Part shown: positions 17,577 to 26,612 of the stretch, piece after piece
How positions within the stretch are numbered: the stretch's first letter is position 1
How the letters are laid out: every line of letters starts with the position of its first letter
Origin: Thermotogae bacterium
GTDB taxonomy: Bacteria > Thermotogota > Thermotogae > Petrotogales > Petrotogaceae
Assembly (NCBI GenBank): GCA_024233675.1
Contig: JACKPH010000006.1
Coordinates: 1 to 64,000, forward strand
Direction of reading: 5' to 3'
DNA length: 64,000 bases
The notes under the pieces: model-generated
Seen by the model: only the letters and a program-made list of their open reading frames with translations
Database searches by the model: none
What the model was told of the DNA's origin: nothing
Translations under genes and position numbers: made by a program

Positions 17577-18326
17577 TTACAGAAAAATAAGTGTAACTGC
17601 CGAAATGGCAAAACAGTAAAAAGCAAAATATTTTGTTTTTCCGTTTATTACGGTTTTTCTTAAAAGATAAAGTCCGAAAAGTCCGCTCAGAAAAGCCGCT
17701 GCCATACCGATATAATGCCATGAATTAAATACACCTTTCTGCATTTCAAGTATGCCTGCTCCGAATGTAACCGGAAGACTCATTAAAAAAGAATATTTTA
17801 CTGCATCTTCTTTTTTCATGCCGAATAAAAGTGCTGCAAAAAGAGTTGAACCGCTTCTTGAAATTCCCGGAAGAATTGCTACTGCCTGTATAAGTCCTAT
17901 AAAAAGAGCTTCCGTATAAGAAAGGGTAAAAATATCTTTTCTGTTTTTATTCAGTCTGTCCGAAAAAAGCATTAAAAGTCCCGTAACTGCAAGAAATATT
18001 CCTACGTATTTTACCGAAGAAAATACCTGTTCAAAAAAGTCATTAAGAAGAAAACCGGCAATAACTGCAGGAATTGTTGAAATTATTATTTTAAGTGCGA
18101 GTGAAAGATAATTTTTATCAAGGGTAAAAATACCTTTTAATATTTTTACTATATCTTTAAACAGATAAATAAATACGGCAAAAAAAGTTGCTAAATGAAG
18201 CATTGCAAAATAAGCAAGGTTCTGATCAACTTCAAGAAATTTTGAAAATACTGTCAGATGCCCGGAACTTGAAACCGGTAAGAATTCTGTTAATCCCTGA
18301 ATTAACCCTAAAATAATTTCTTTCAT
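17577..18326 (-). CDS. uppP: Undecaprenyl-diphosphatase UppP (BacA)
   Basis: It dephosphorylates undecaprenyl diphosphate to recycle the carrier lipid for peptidoglycan and other envelope polymers; overexpression gives bacitracin resistance in known species. The 249-residue protein has about seven to eight membrane segments, motif 1 GLTEFLPVSSSGHL (Glu and Ser/His active site) and motif 2 PGISRSGST. The ATG has AAAGGAG upstream. It is 15 nt downstream of a PAP2 phosphatase gene, so the two form an envelope-lipid pair. Confidence 0.96.
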   Translation of the reverse strand: MKEIILGLIQGLTEFLPVSSSGHLTVFSKFLEVDQNLAYFAMLHLATFFAVFIYLFKDIVKILKGIFTLDKNYLSLALKIIISTIPAVIAGFLLNDFFEQVFSSVKYVGIFLAVTGLLMLFSDRLNKNRKDIFTLSYTEALFIGLIQAVAILPGISRSGSTLFAALLFGMKKEDAVKYSFLMSLPVTFGAGILEMQKGVFNSWHYIGMAAAFLSGLFGLYLLRKTVINGKTKYFAFYCFAISAVTLIFL

Positions 18327-18341
18327 AACGTCTCCTTTGTT

Positions 18342-18980
18342 TTAAAAATTTAACTGAAAATACGGCATATATTTTCCCGTAAAATAACCTATCATAGAAC
18401 CTGTTATTACATCAGATGTCCAGTGAGCATCTTCGGCTATTCTTTCTGCTGATATAAATAAAGGAATAATATATAAAAATTTACCGTATTTTTCGGCAAT
18501 AGGTGTAAACACTGACCATGCAAAAGCAGAATGTCCTGACGGAAAAGACTTGTAATCATCAGAAATTGCGCCTAAAAAGTTAAAGTTGTTTTTTCCGTTT
18601 TCTGTATAAGGTCTTGATCTCCCGAAAATATTTTTAATAACATAAGTAATTGATCCCGCAGCAAAAAAAGACTGAAAACTTCTCAAAGAAACATTTCTCA
18701 GTTCTTTATCGGAAATAAGAAAAGAATAGGCTAACAAAGAAGAGTTTAAACCTAATAAGACCTTTCCGTCTGTATAATTTTCAAGAGGAAATTCAGTATT
18801 TCTTGGGAACATATTTCTTATTTCCTCATCAAAAATATATCCTGTAAGAGCAAGTGAGGAAAAAACAGCAAAATCAGATGTAATATTTTTGTTTTCCGTA
18901 AAAACAATTTTATCATATAAAACTGCGAAAGACGTTACTGTAAGACAAAAAATTATTATAACAAATATAAATTTTTTCAT
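18342..18980 (-). CDS. Exported PAP2-family phosphatase
   Basis: 212 residues with an N-terminal signal peptide or anchor (KKFIFVIIIFCLTVTSFA). The three acid-phosphatase motifs are visible: KNIFGRSRPYT, PSGHSAF and ERIAEDAHWTSDV (Arg, His, Asp). It probably cleaves lipid phosphates such as undecaprenyl diphosphate or phosphatidate outside the cytoplasm. Operon position ahead of uppP supports an envelope-lipid role. The ribosome site is AGGAGG. Confidence 0.88.
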   Translation of the reverse strand: MKKFIFVIIIFCLTVTSFAVLYDKIVFTENKNITSDFAVFSSLALTGYIFDEEIRNMFPRNTEFPLENYTDGKVLLGLNSSLLAYSFLISDKELRNVSLRSFQSFFAAGSITYVIKNIFGRSRPYTENGKNNFNFLGAISDDYKSFPSGHSAFAWSVFTPIAEKYGKFLYIIPLFISAERIAEDAHWTSDVITGSMIGYFTGKYMPYFQLNF

Positions 18981-19084
18981 AATAACCTCCTACTGAATGT
19001 TTATTTTAATTATACCTTTTTGAAAATATTTTAAAAGGTTTTTGTCTTACAAAATAAAAATAGCATATAACAAAAATGTAAGGT

Positions 19085-20077
19085 TCAGTTCTGAAAATTA
19101 AAAAGAAATATTTTAAAATCATTAATTCCGTTTTCTGTATAAAAAATATAATTACCTTTATCATCAAAAAAAGTTCCTTTTGTAGGTTTCTGATAATAAG
19201 GGATTGCTGAAACTGCATCAAAATTATTGTGAACTATTTTTGAAATACCGTTATCATTAATAGTATATTCGACCATGGCAACAGCTCCGTATTCTGAATA
19301 ATCGGAAAACTTTACAAAAAATGTATTATTATTTTTCCAGAAAACATAATAATTCCGTGCTGTCGGAACAGCTGAAAAATTTTCGGGAGAAGTAGACGGA
19401 AATGATATAAAGTTACCGAGATAATAATCCCAGCCGTTCCATTCCGAAAGAGGTATTCCGGTAATATAATTTCCGTAGCCGTCAAAAATACCTATTGCTG
19501 AAATATAAATTCCGGTAAAATTTCCCGTCATTATATAAAACTGATAAAAGACAGTTACATAAACCCCGTCAGGTGAAGGCATAATTTCAACAGCCGGTAC
19601 ACTAATGTTTTCGTCATAGAGAGGATTTCCTTTGTAAACAAATATTTTCTTTATTAAATTTTCGGGAAGTGCAAGTTTTAAATAATCTGAATTAAAGGTA
19701 TTTCTTATTATTCCGTAGTCACCATCGGTGTAATATATACATTCGGTTGATTTTCTGTAATATACAGGAATACTTTGAATCCATCCCTGTGAATTATCAC
19801 CTTTTTCATCAGACCATCTGAAAATTTCAGTTTTTGATTTTAAATCTTTGTCGGATAAATAAATTATATTTTCCCATTTTTCTGATTTGTTGTAAGGATT
19901 ATAAAAATTCATTTCAGGATATTCTGTATTATATTTTGACCCTATAATAATGATATTTTCATAATCTTCACTCCAGACAGCATTTTGTTCAAAATAAACC
20001 TGAATTTTTTTAACTGATGAAGTACATGAAAATAATAAAAATAAAGATGTGAAAAGTAAAAATAATAATTTTTTCAT
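19085..20077 (-). CDS. Lipoprotein of unknown function
   Basis: 330 residues. The N-terminus (KKLLFLLFTSLFLLFSC) is a type II signal peptide with the lipidated Cys near residue 18. The rest is beta-rich and Trp/Tyr-rich, consistent with a beta-propeller or beta-sandwich (for example KWENIIYLSDKD, DEKGDNSQGW, IMPSPDGVYVTVFYQFY). No catalytic motif is evident. It is divergent from the DsrE-APH operon. Real coding: lipobox, GGAG ribosome site and consistent codon use. Confidence 0.85.
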   Translation of the reverse strand: MKKLLFLLFTSLFLLFSCTSSVKKIQVYFEQNAVWSEDYENIIIIGSKYNTEYPEMNFYNPYNKSEKWENIIYLSDKDLKSKTEIFRWSDEKGDNSQGWIQSIPVYYRKSTECIYYTDGDYGIIRNTFNSDYLKLALPENLIKKIFVYKGNPLYDENISVPAVEIMPSPDGVYVTVFYQFYIMTGNFTGIYISAIGIFDGYGNYITGIPLSEWNGWDYYLGNFISFPSTSPENFSAVPTARNYYVFWKNNNTFFVKFSDYSEYGAVAMVEYTINDNGISKIVHNNFDAVSAIPYYQKPTKGTFFDDKGNYIFYTENGINDFKIFLFNFQN

Positions 20078-20112
20078 ACTGACAACTCCTTAATTTTTAT
20101 TTTTATCACTAT

Positions 20113-20134
20113 TATAATATTTATAAATATTATA
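20113..20134. promoter_or_regulatory. 22-bp perfect AT palindrome, possible bidirectional -10
   Basis: TATAATATTTA is followed directly by its reverse complement TAAATATTATA. It lies between the divergent lipoprotein and DsrE genes and gives a consensus TATAAT on both strands, 42 and 52 nt from the two start codons. Because it is purely A/T, chance contributes; -35 elements are not clear. Confidence 0.45.
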
Positions 20135-20159
20135 TAATTTAATAAACGGGGGTGGTAAA

Positions 20160-20498
20160 ATGAAAAAAATTATTTTTTTTGCTTTCAGGGGAGAACCGAT
20201 GTGTTTCGGTCATGTTATGCTAAATGCACTTGATATGTATGAAAAAGGGTATGACGTTAAAATAGTTCTTGAAGGTGAAGCGGTAAAGATACCTAAATTA
20301 TTCGAAAAAAAAGATAATAAACTTTATTTAAAAATTCTCGAAAAAAAGATTTTTGAAGGTGTATGTAAAGCATGTTCACAGCAGATGGGAGTTCTTGATT
20401 TTAATGAAAAGTCCGGAATACCTCTTTTAGGAGATATGAACGGTCATCCTTCAATGGAAAAATATATTAATGAGGGGTATGAAATTATAATACTATGA
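20160..20498 (+). CDS. DsrE/DsrF-like small protein
   Basis: 112 residues with the fold pattern of DsrE-like proteins (KKIIFFAFRGEPMCFGHVMLNALDM, then VKIVLEGEAV). Two cysteines in VCKACSQQMG could act in sulfur or redox chemistry as in the DsrE family, but many members have no known reaction. A GGGGGTGG ribosome site precedes the ATG. It overlaps the APH gene as ATGA, so the two are coupled. Confidence 0.82.
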   Translation: MKKIIFFAFRGEPMCFGHVMLNALDMYEKGYDVKIVLEGEAVKIPKLFEKKDNKLYLKILEKKIFEGVCKACSQQMGVLDFNEKSGIPLLGDMNGHPSMEKYINEGYEIIIL

Positions 20499-21400
20499 AA
20501 ATTATTATACCTGATTTACTTAAAAAAAATGTTATAAATTCTTTTCCTGACGGGAATATATGGATAGAAAATCTTGGAAATCTTTTTGAATACTGCCTGA
20601 AAAAATATTCTGCCGAAAGTTACACTTTTTATCCGGGACTTAGTTTTAATTTTGTCTCGAAAATATATATTAAAGGAATACCTTATGTTCTTAAACTTTC
20701 ACCTTCATCTGAAGAATTAAAAAATGAAACCGAAGCTATAAAATTTATGTCTGATGAAACAGCAAAAATATATGATTACGAATATTCAAAAGGAATACTG
20801 CTTGAAGAATGTTTTGAACCGGGTGAAAAACTTGATATTCTTAATAACAATGCAAAAGAAACAGAAATTGCATTTAAAATTCTTAAGAAAATAAATTTAA
20901 AATGTGATTCTGAAAATTTTAAAGATATAATATATTTTAAAAAATATATTTATCTTGCAGAAAAAGAATTCAGCAATGACAGATATTTCAGAAAAGAATA
21001 CTTTGAGATAGCAAAAAAATGTTTTTGTACATATGAAAAAAATACTCAGAAATATTTTTTACACGGTGATTTTCATCATTATAATATTGTTTATGACAAA
21101 ATAAAAGGATGGAAAGTAATAGATCCGAAAGGATATGTCGGTGAAAAAGAGTTTGATGTTGCCGCATATTTAAGAAATAATACAGTAGATACTGAGAAGA
21201 ACACAGAAGAAAGAATTAAAATTTTTTCCTTAAATAATTTTTATAATGCTGAAAAAATAATAAACTGGGGAATAACACAGAATATTATATCAGCATACTG
21301 GAGTTATGAAGATTCCGGACAGATTGATTATAAGACATTTTCTGTTATAGATATTTTATACGGTATTTTAAAAAGGAGAAATAAAAATGAACGGTTTTAA
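20495..21400 (+). CDS. APH/choline-kinase-fold phosphotransferase
   Basis: 301 residues. The kinase-like catalytic loop HGDFHHYNIVYD and metal site VIDPKGYVGE are present, followed by EFDVAAYLRNN, a pattern seen in streptomycin 6-kinase-like APH proteins; the N-lobe Lys is probably in YVLKLSPS. It should phosphorylate a small hydroxylated substrate, perhaps an aminoglycoside, but the true substrate cannot be read from sequence. It overlaps both neighbours (4 and 14 nt). Confidence 0.88.
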   Translation: MKIIIPDLLKKNVINSFPDGNIWIENLGNLFEYCLKKYSAESYTFYPGLSFNFVSKIYIKGIPYVLKLSPSSEELKNETEAIKFMSDETAKIYDYEYSKGILLEECFEPGEKLDILNNNAKETEIAFKILKKINLKCDSENFKDIIYFKKYIYLAEKEFSNDRYFRKEYFEIAKKCFCTYEKNTQKYFLHGDFHHYNIVYDKIKGWKVIDPKGYVGEKEFDVAAYLRNNTVDTEKNTEERIKIFSLNNFYNAEKIINWGITQNIISAYWSYEDSGQIDYKTFSVIDILYGILKRRNKNERF

Positions 21401-22877
21401 AAATAAAATGAGAGAACTTTACGAACATGGAAAATTTTCCGGAAATATTTCTATATCAGAAGAAAGTAAAGAAATATCGAACTATTCATACGGATATGCG
21501 AATATTCCTTTTATGGTTCCGGTAAATAATGAAACTATTTTTGAAACAGCTTCGGTAACAAAAACTTTTACTGCCGTAGGTATAATGAAATTATACGAAG
21601 AAGGTAAAATTAATATTGAAACCCCTGTAAATGTTATAATTCCTGAGTTTAAAAGTTTTGCGGAAGATGAAATAACAATTGAAAATCTTCTTAATCATAC
21701 ATCAGGAATAGGTGATTATTTTGATGAGGAAACAGATACTGATTTTTCACAACTGTGGAAAAATATTCCGAATTATTCCTTTAAAAATCTTTCGGATTTT
21801 ATAACTCTTTTTGAAAATAAACCTAAAAAATTCATCTGCGGAGAAAAATTTTCATACAATAATGCAGGATATATAATATTAGGACTTATTATAGAAAAAA
21901 TAACAGGAAAAAATTATTTTGAATACATAGAAACAGAAATTTGTAAGGAATTACCGAATACACGTTTTATAGCCTGTGATGATACATATCCTAATGTTGC
22001 GGAAGGATATGATCCGGTTTACGGTAAAAACGGAGAAATTAAAAAATTAAAAAAAGTAATATATGATTTTCCTGCTTACGGATCAGCAGACGGCGGAATT
22101 TATTCAACTTGCGGAGAACTGATTGATTTCTTTAAAAAGCTTTTTAACGGGAAAATACTTAAAGAAGAAACTGTAAAAATGATGACAGAAAAAAATATCA
22201 GAGTATGTGAAACGGAAAAATATATTTACGAATACGGTTTCGGATTGTGGAAAGCTTATGATAAAAAAGGTGAGCTTAAAATTATTTTTTCTGAAGGTGA
22301 AGATCCGGGCTTTTCAGCAAGAATAGGATATTTTCCGGGAAATACAAAATATGTAGCGGTTCTTTCAAACGTAACAGACGGTTCGGGTGAATTATTCAGA
22401 TATATTTCCGAAAATACCGAATATATTCCGGAAGAAAAAACTGGATTTTCACTTATGATGGTTAATTCTGATAATTATACAGATATTTTAAGAATAAAAA
22501 TGGATAGTGAACAGAAGGAATTTGTTGCTCCTAATTCTGTATCAATTGCAGAGTCAAAAGTTTTTCCGGCATTTGAAAATACTGCAATATGTATTGATGG
22601 TAAACCTATAGGATATATGATGTGTAAGACGGAAAAAGAAAAAAGAACCGGAGAAATAATAAGATTCATGATAAAAAAAGAATTTCAGGGAAAAGGGTAC
22701 GGTAAAAGAGCACTCGGAGAAACACTTAAAAAAATGCAAAATCATGGAATAGAAAAAGTATTTTTATCCTATGTTCCCGGAAACATTAATGCTGAAACAC
22801 TTTACAGAAAATCCGGATTTGTAAAAACCGGGAATATAGTTGACGATGAAATTGAAATGGTTAAAGTTTTTGAATAA
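21387..22877 (+). CDS. Fusion of class C-type serine beta-lactamase/esterase domain and GNAT acetyltransferase
   Basis: 496 residues. Residues about 1-345 are a beta-lactamase-fold serine hydrolase: SVTK (SxxK nucleophile) in TASVTKTFTAVG and YNN (YxN) in FSYNNAGYIILG. There is no signal peptide, so it is likely cytoplasmic and an esterase or peptidase rather than a periplasmic beta-lactamase. Residues about 355-496 are a GNAT domain with the acetyl-CoA loop QGKGYGKRA and the C-terminal NAETLYRKSGF. AAAGGAG precedes the ATG. Substrate unknown. Confidence 0.88.
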   Translation: MNGFKNKMRELYEHGKFSGNISISEESKEISNYSYGYANIPFMVPVNNETIFETASVTKTFTAVGIMKLYEEGKINIETPVNVIIPEFKSFAEDEITIENLLNHTSGIGDYFDEETDTDFSQLWKNIPNYSFKNLSDFITLFENKPKKFICGEKFSYNNAGYIILGLIIEKITGKNYFEYIETEICKELPNTRFIACDDTYPNVAEGYDPVYGKNGEIKKLKKVIYDFPAYGSADGGIYSTCGELIDFFKKLFNGKILKEETVKMMTEKNIRVCETEKYIYEYGFGLWKAYDKKGELKIIFSEGEDPGFSARIGYFPGNTKYVAVLSNVTDGSGELFRYISENTEYIPEEKTGFSLMMVNSDNYTDILRIKMDSEQKEFVAPNSVSIAESKVFPAFENTAICIDGKPIGYMMCKTEKEKRTGEIIRFMIKKEFQGKGYGKRALGETLKKMQNHGIEKVFLSYVPGNINAETLYRKSGFVKTGNIVDDEIEMVKVFE

Positions 22878-22880
22878 ATA

Positions 22881-22908
22881 AAAAATAAGGTCATACGACC
22901 TTATTTTT
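22881..22908. terminator. Bidirectional terminator
   Basis: A 12-bp stem (AAAAATAAGGTC/GACCTTATTTTT, loop ATAC) between the convergent beta-lactamase-GNAT and PfkB-family genes, with A and T runs on both sides. Confidence 0.88.
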
Positions 22909-23649
22909 TATTGAAATTATTTTTTCATATGAATTTTTTTCATTAAAGAAACTTTCTGAAAATTCTACGGCATTTTTAAGAGAACTGAGTTTATCTCCCG
23001 TTTTTAAAAAGTGGTTTATAAGAGAACTGTCAAAAATATCTCCCAGACCTATTGTAGAATTGTAATTTATACCGTTTCCGGAAATTTTTATATTATCCCA
23101 GTAAGCTCCTTTAGAACCTGATTTTACAATGTTGCATTTAAAAATAAGATTTTCATTTTCATTTCCTATAAAAAATATATTTTTAAAATATTTTATAATG
23201 TTTTCGTGTTTTTTGACATAAAGTGCCCTCGGTCCTATATCAAAAAAAACTAATCCGTAATTATTTCCGGCAATTTTTTCAAAATTTTCTTTATTAATTT
23301 CCGAGGTTATAACAGCAATATCAGAATTTTTTTCACAAAATATATTATCCTCATTAGAGTTTCTTTCAATAGCAAAAGGTTTGTCATTATGCGAAACATA
23401 AATTCCGTTTTTATTTTGTTTTTTTATAAAATCTGTGTTTAAAGAATATTTTTTCATTTCATTTAATATAATTTCACCGTAATAATCGTTTCCTATATTA
23501 CCGTGAAGTGAAACATCGTTCCCGAGAAAAGAAAGAGCGAGTGCTATATTAAATCCCGAACCACCGGGATTACTTTTTATATCTGAACTGTGCATTTCGC
23601 CGTATATGTTTATATCAAAAAATATTCCCCCGAAAACATCTACTTTCAT
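22891..23649 (-). CDS. PfkB-family carbohydrate/nucleoside kinase
   Basis: 252 residues, shorter than typical ribokinases (about 300). Visible are the N-terminal NPGGSGFNIALALSFLG substrate and dimer motif, GNIGNDYYGE, and the catalytic GLGDIFDSS (GxGD base). A sugar or sugar-like substrate is expected but the specificity is unclear. The ATG is one nucleotide after the DUF362 gene with only a weak site, suggesting coupling. The short middle region may mean a reduced lid. Confidence 0.85.
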   Translation of the reverse strand: MKVDVFGGIFFDINIYGEMHSSDIKSNPGGSGFNIALALSFLGNDVSLHGNIGNDYYGEIILNEMKKYSLNTDFIKKQNKNGIYVSHNDKPFAIERNSNEDNIFCEKNSDIAVITSEINKENFEKIAGNNYGLVFFDIGPRALYVKKHENIIKYFKNIFFIGNENENLIFKCNIVKSGSKGAYWDNIKISGNGINYNSTIGLGDIFDSSLINHFLKTGDKLSSLKNAVEFSESFFNEKNSYEKIISIKNKVV

Positions 23650-23650
23650 T

Positions 23651-24760
23651 TTATAACTCTATTAATTCATACTTTCTTGAACCGAGACCGATTTCTTCTC
23701 CGTAAGAAAGCTGAACTTCACCGAGAGAATTTTCGTTCAGACCTTTAAATTTATCTTCACCTTCTTTATGATGTGAATGAAGAAGTGAATTTTCATAACC
23801 TTTCTGATTGTTAACCAGATCAAAACATGCATTATCAAGAGCAACGGGATCAAGTGATGCAAGTATTCCTATATCAGGAACTATAGGAGCATCTGAATAA
23901 TCCAGACAGTCACAGTGTGGTGTAACGTTTATAACAAAATTAATATATCCGACTCTGCCGTCAAAACCTTTTACTGCACCGTAGGCATATTCTGTAAGCC
24001 TTTCTATAAAAGGTTTCATCTCTGTTCTCCAGTCCACACCTATTGTATCCTGAGGGCATCTTGTAACACATTCTCCGCATCCTATACATATATCATGATT
24101 TATAGCAGCTTTCTTTTCGGAATCAAATTTAATTGCTCCTACAGGACAGTGTTTCATACATTCCCCGCAACCTATACATCCGTTTTTTTCAACTTTCGGT
24201 CTCATAGAATGCTGCTGCATTTTACCGACAGCAGGAGCACATCCCATGGCAAGATTTTTTATTGCTCCGCCGAATCCTGCCATCTCATGGCCTTTGAAAT
24301 GTGACATAACTATCATACTTTTGGATTCGGTGATATCTCCGGCAATTTTAACCGATTTAAAATGTTTTTTATTTATCTCGACATCGGTAAAATATCTACC
24401 TTTTAAACCGTCTGAAATTATTATAGGTGCATTAACAACAGCATAAGCAAAACCATTTTCTATTGCTGTGTTTATGTGATCAACTGCATTTTTTCTGTAT
24501 CCTTTATAAAGTGTATTTGTATCCGTAAGAAAAGGATTTCCGCCGAATTCTCTTATTTTATCGACAACAGGTCTTACGTATACAGGATTAATATAACCGT
24601 CATTGCCTTTTTCACCGAAATGAATTTTTATAGGAGTAAGACCGTTTTTAGAAATTATACTTCCGAATCCTGCTGTATCAAAAAGTTTTTTTATTTTGTT
24701 TCTTTTATTATCAGATTCGCCGTGGGCCCTCAGGTTTACAAAAAATACTTTTGAACTCAT
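23651..24760 (-). CDS. DUF362 protein with two [4Fe-4S] ferredoxin motifs
   Basis: 369 residues: a DUF362 domain (about 1-185 and 240-369; IVMSHFKGHEMAGFGGAIKNL, MGCAP) interrupted by two ferredoxin clusters, CIGCGECMKHCPVGA and CIGCGECVTRCPQDT. It is a cytoplasmic electron-transfer or iron-sulfur protein common in anaerobes; the reaction is unknown. GGGGAGG precedes the ATG. It shares an operon with the PfkB-family kinase. Confidence 0.92.
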   Translation of the reverse strand: MSSKVFFVNLRAHGESDNKRNKIKKLFDTAGFGSIISKNGLTPIKIHFGEKGNDGYINPVYVRPVVDKIREFGGNPFLTDTNTLYKGYRKNAVDHINTAIENGFAYAVVNAPIIISDGLKGRYFTDVEINKKHFKSVKIAGDITESKSMIVMSHFKGHEMAGFGGAIKNLAMGCAPAVGKMQQHSMRPKVEKNGCIGCGECMKHCPVGAIKFDSEKKAAINHDICIGCGECVTRCPQDTIGVDWRTEMKPFIERLTEYAYGAVKGFDGRVGYINFVINVTPHCDCLDYSDAPIVPDIGILASLDPVALDNACFDLVNNQKGYENSLLHSHHKEGEDKFKGLNENSLGEVQLSYGEEIGLGSRKYELIEL

Positions 24761-24790
24761 AATAATACCTCCCCGTTTTAAATATAATTT

Positions 24791-24820
24791 ATTATATCAT
24801 AACAAATGTTTGCTAAACAA
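24791..24820 (-). promoter_or_regulatory. Promoter of the DUF362 gene
   Basis: Minus strand -35 TTGTTT (24815-24820), 18-bp spacer, extended -10 TGATATAAT (hexamer 24791-24796). It overlaps the divergent pepF promoter, so the two may compete. Confidence 0.6.
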
Positions 24821-24837
24821 ACCAAAAGATGTATAAT
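24810..24837 (+). promoter_or_regulatory. Promoter of pepF
   Basis: TTGCTA (24810-24815), 16 bp, TATAAT (24832-24837); the TTG start is 36 nt further. Confidence 0.55.
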
Positions 24838-24873
24838 ATTATTGTGCAAATATTATAAAAAGGGGGAATAAGA

Positions 24874-26580
24874 TTGTTTACAGATAAAAAGTTTGAAAAA
24901 ATTCAGAGAAAATTTTATCCGGAAAATCTTGACGTTACAAAATGGGAAAATGTTGAATCAGAATATAAAAAACTTTTGGAAGAAGAAATAAATTCAAAAG
25001 AAGATTTACTTAAATTTCTTGAAAAATACAGTGAATTTGATTCGGCAATTTCTCAGGTTTTTAATGATAAATACATAAAAATGACATGTTATGCTGATAA
25101 ACCGGAAAATCAGGATGATTTTAACAGATTTTTTTCCGAAATACAGGCTCCTGCTTCAAAATATGATTTTATGATAAATAAAAAATTTTATGACAGCCCT
25201 TATAAAAAAGATCTCGGACCTGAATATGATCATATGAAAAAAATTATTTCAAGAAGAATAGAGGGATTTTGTGAAAAAAATATACCTCTTGATACTGAAG
25301 AAAATAAAATTTCTTCTAAATACGGTGAAATAATATCAAAAATGAGTGCTGAATTTCTCGGTGAGGAAAGAACATTAACCCAGATATCAGTTTATCTGAA
25401 AGATAATGACAGAAGTGTAAGACAGCAGGCATGGGAAAAAATAAACGAAATGGTATCAGAGAAAAGAAATGAACTCGAAGAACTTTTTGATGAATTAAGA
25501 AAAATAAGAATTAAAAAAGCCGAAAATCTCGGATTTGAAAATTACAGGGATTATATGCATTTTGAAAAAGCCAGATTTGATTATACACCTGAGGATATTT
25601 TTGAATTTCATTCTTCAGTTGAAAAAGCTGTTTTACCTGTATTAAGGGAACTTTACGAAGATAAAAAGAATAAACTCGGAATTGATGTTTTCAGACCATG
25701 GGACAGTTCTGCCGATGAAGACGGAATAACTTTAAAACCTTATAAAACAAATGAAGAATTTGTGGATAAAGCAATAAAAATACTTTATAAAGTTAAACCG
25801 GAATTCGGAATTAATCTTGAAATGATGAAAAATACAAAATTTCTTGATCTTGAAAACAGAAAAGGAAAAGCTCCCGGCGGATATTGTACAAAACTTCCGG
25901 AATTCGGAGGAACGTTTATTTTTATGAATGCTGTCGGAATTCATCAGAATGTTATTACACTTCTTCATGAATCAGGGCATGCAATGCACGGATTTTCATT
26001 CAGAAATATACCTTATAATGTTTATAAAGACTGTCCTTCGGAAATTGCCGAACTTGGTTCTATGTCTATGGAATTAATAACTCTTGATTATCTCGGGGAA
26101 TATTATAAAGATGAAAAAGAAATAAAAAAAGCAAAAAAAGAAGGACTTATGAATACTCTTACAATACTTCCGTGGGTAATGACAGTAGATGCTTTTCAGC
26201 AGTGGATTTATACAACAGATCATAATGACAGTCAGAGAGATGAGTATTTCGCATCTTTAATGGACAGATTTAATTACGGAGAGGATTATTCGGGATATGA
26301 AAAAGAAAAATCCTACAGATGGCTCAGACAGCTCCATATTTTTGAAGTTCCTTTTTATTATATAGAATATGCAATTTCACAACTCGGGGCTATTGCTGTT
26401 TATAAAAATTATAAAGAAAACGGTCAGAAAGCTGTAGAACAGTATCATGAAGCACTTAAACTCGGTTATTCGAAACCTATACCTGAAATATACAAAACAG
26501 CAGGAATAAAATTTGATTTTTCTTATGAATACATAAAAGAATTAGTTGATTTTATAAAGAAAGAAATAGAAAGTCTTTAA
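24874..26580 (+). CDS. pepF: Oligoendopeptidase F family M3 metallopeptidase
   Basis: 568 residues; a cytoplasmic zinc peptidase that degrades oligopeptides of roughly 5-20 residues. The zinc motif is LLHESGHAMHG (HExGH) at about residue 365 with a downstream Glu ligand in CPSEIAELGSMSMEL; the acidic N-terminal half is the M3 lobe, and DAFQQWIY and RQLHIFEVPFYYIEYAISQLGA are typical C-terminal signatures. It starts at TTG 24874 with AGGGGG upstream. Peptide breakdown suits an amino-acid fermenter. Confidence 0.95.
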   Translation: MFTDKKFEKIQRKFYPENLDVTKWENVESEYKKLLEEEINSKEDLLKFLEKYSEFDSAISQVFNDKYIKMTCYADKPENQDDFNRFFSEIQAPASKYDFMINKKFYDSPYKKDLGPEYDHMKKIISRRIEGFCEKNIPLDTEENKISSKYGEIISKMSAEFLGEERTLTQISVYLKDNDRSVRQQAWEKINEMVSEKRNELEELFDELRKIRIKKAENLGFENYRDYMHFEKARFDYTPEDIFEFHSSVEKAVLPVLRELYEDKKNKLGIDVFRPWDSSADEDGITLKPYKTNEEFVDKAIKILYKVKPEFGINLEMMKNTKFLDLENRKGKAPGGYCTKLPEFGGTFIFMNAVGIHQNVITLLHESGHAMHGFSFRNIPYNVYKDCPSEIAELGSMSMELITLDYLGEYYKDEKEIKKAKKEGLMNTLTILPWVMTVDAFQQWIYTTDHNDSQRDEYFASLMDRFNYGEDYSGYEKEKSYRWLRQLHIFEVPFYYIEYAISQLGAIAVYKNYKENGQKAVEQYHEALKLGYSKPIPEIYKTAGIKFDFSYEYIKELVDFIKKEIESL

Positions 26581-26607
26581 AAAAAACCGGATATAATCCG
26601 GTTTTTT
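26581..26607. terminator. Bidirectional terminator
   Basis: An 11-bp stem AAAAAACCGGA/TCCGGTTTTTT with loop TATAA, directly after the pepF stop and 6 nt before the end of the convergent phosphatase gene. Confidence 0.9.
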
Positions 26608-26612
26608 TGTAT

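Noticed and set aside
19006..19221. 71-codon minus-strand frame inside the lipoprotein gene's end
   Set aside because: It overlaps the lipoprotein gene in another frame, has no ribosome site and a low-complexity Ile/Phe-rich product.
21387..22877. Beta-lactamase as an antibiotic-resistance gene
   Set aside because: No signal peptide and the motif pattern is shared with esterases; resistance cannot be claimed.
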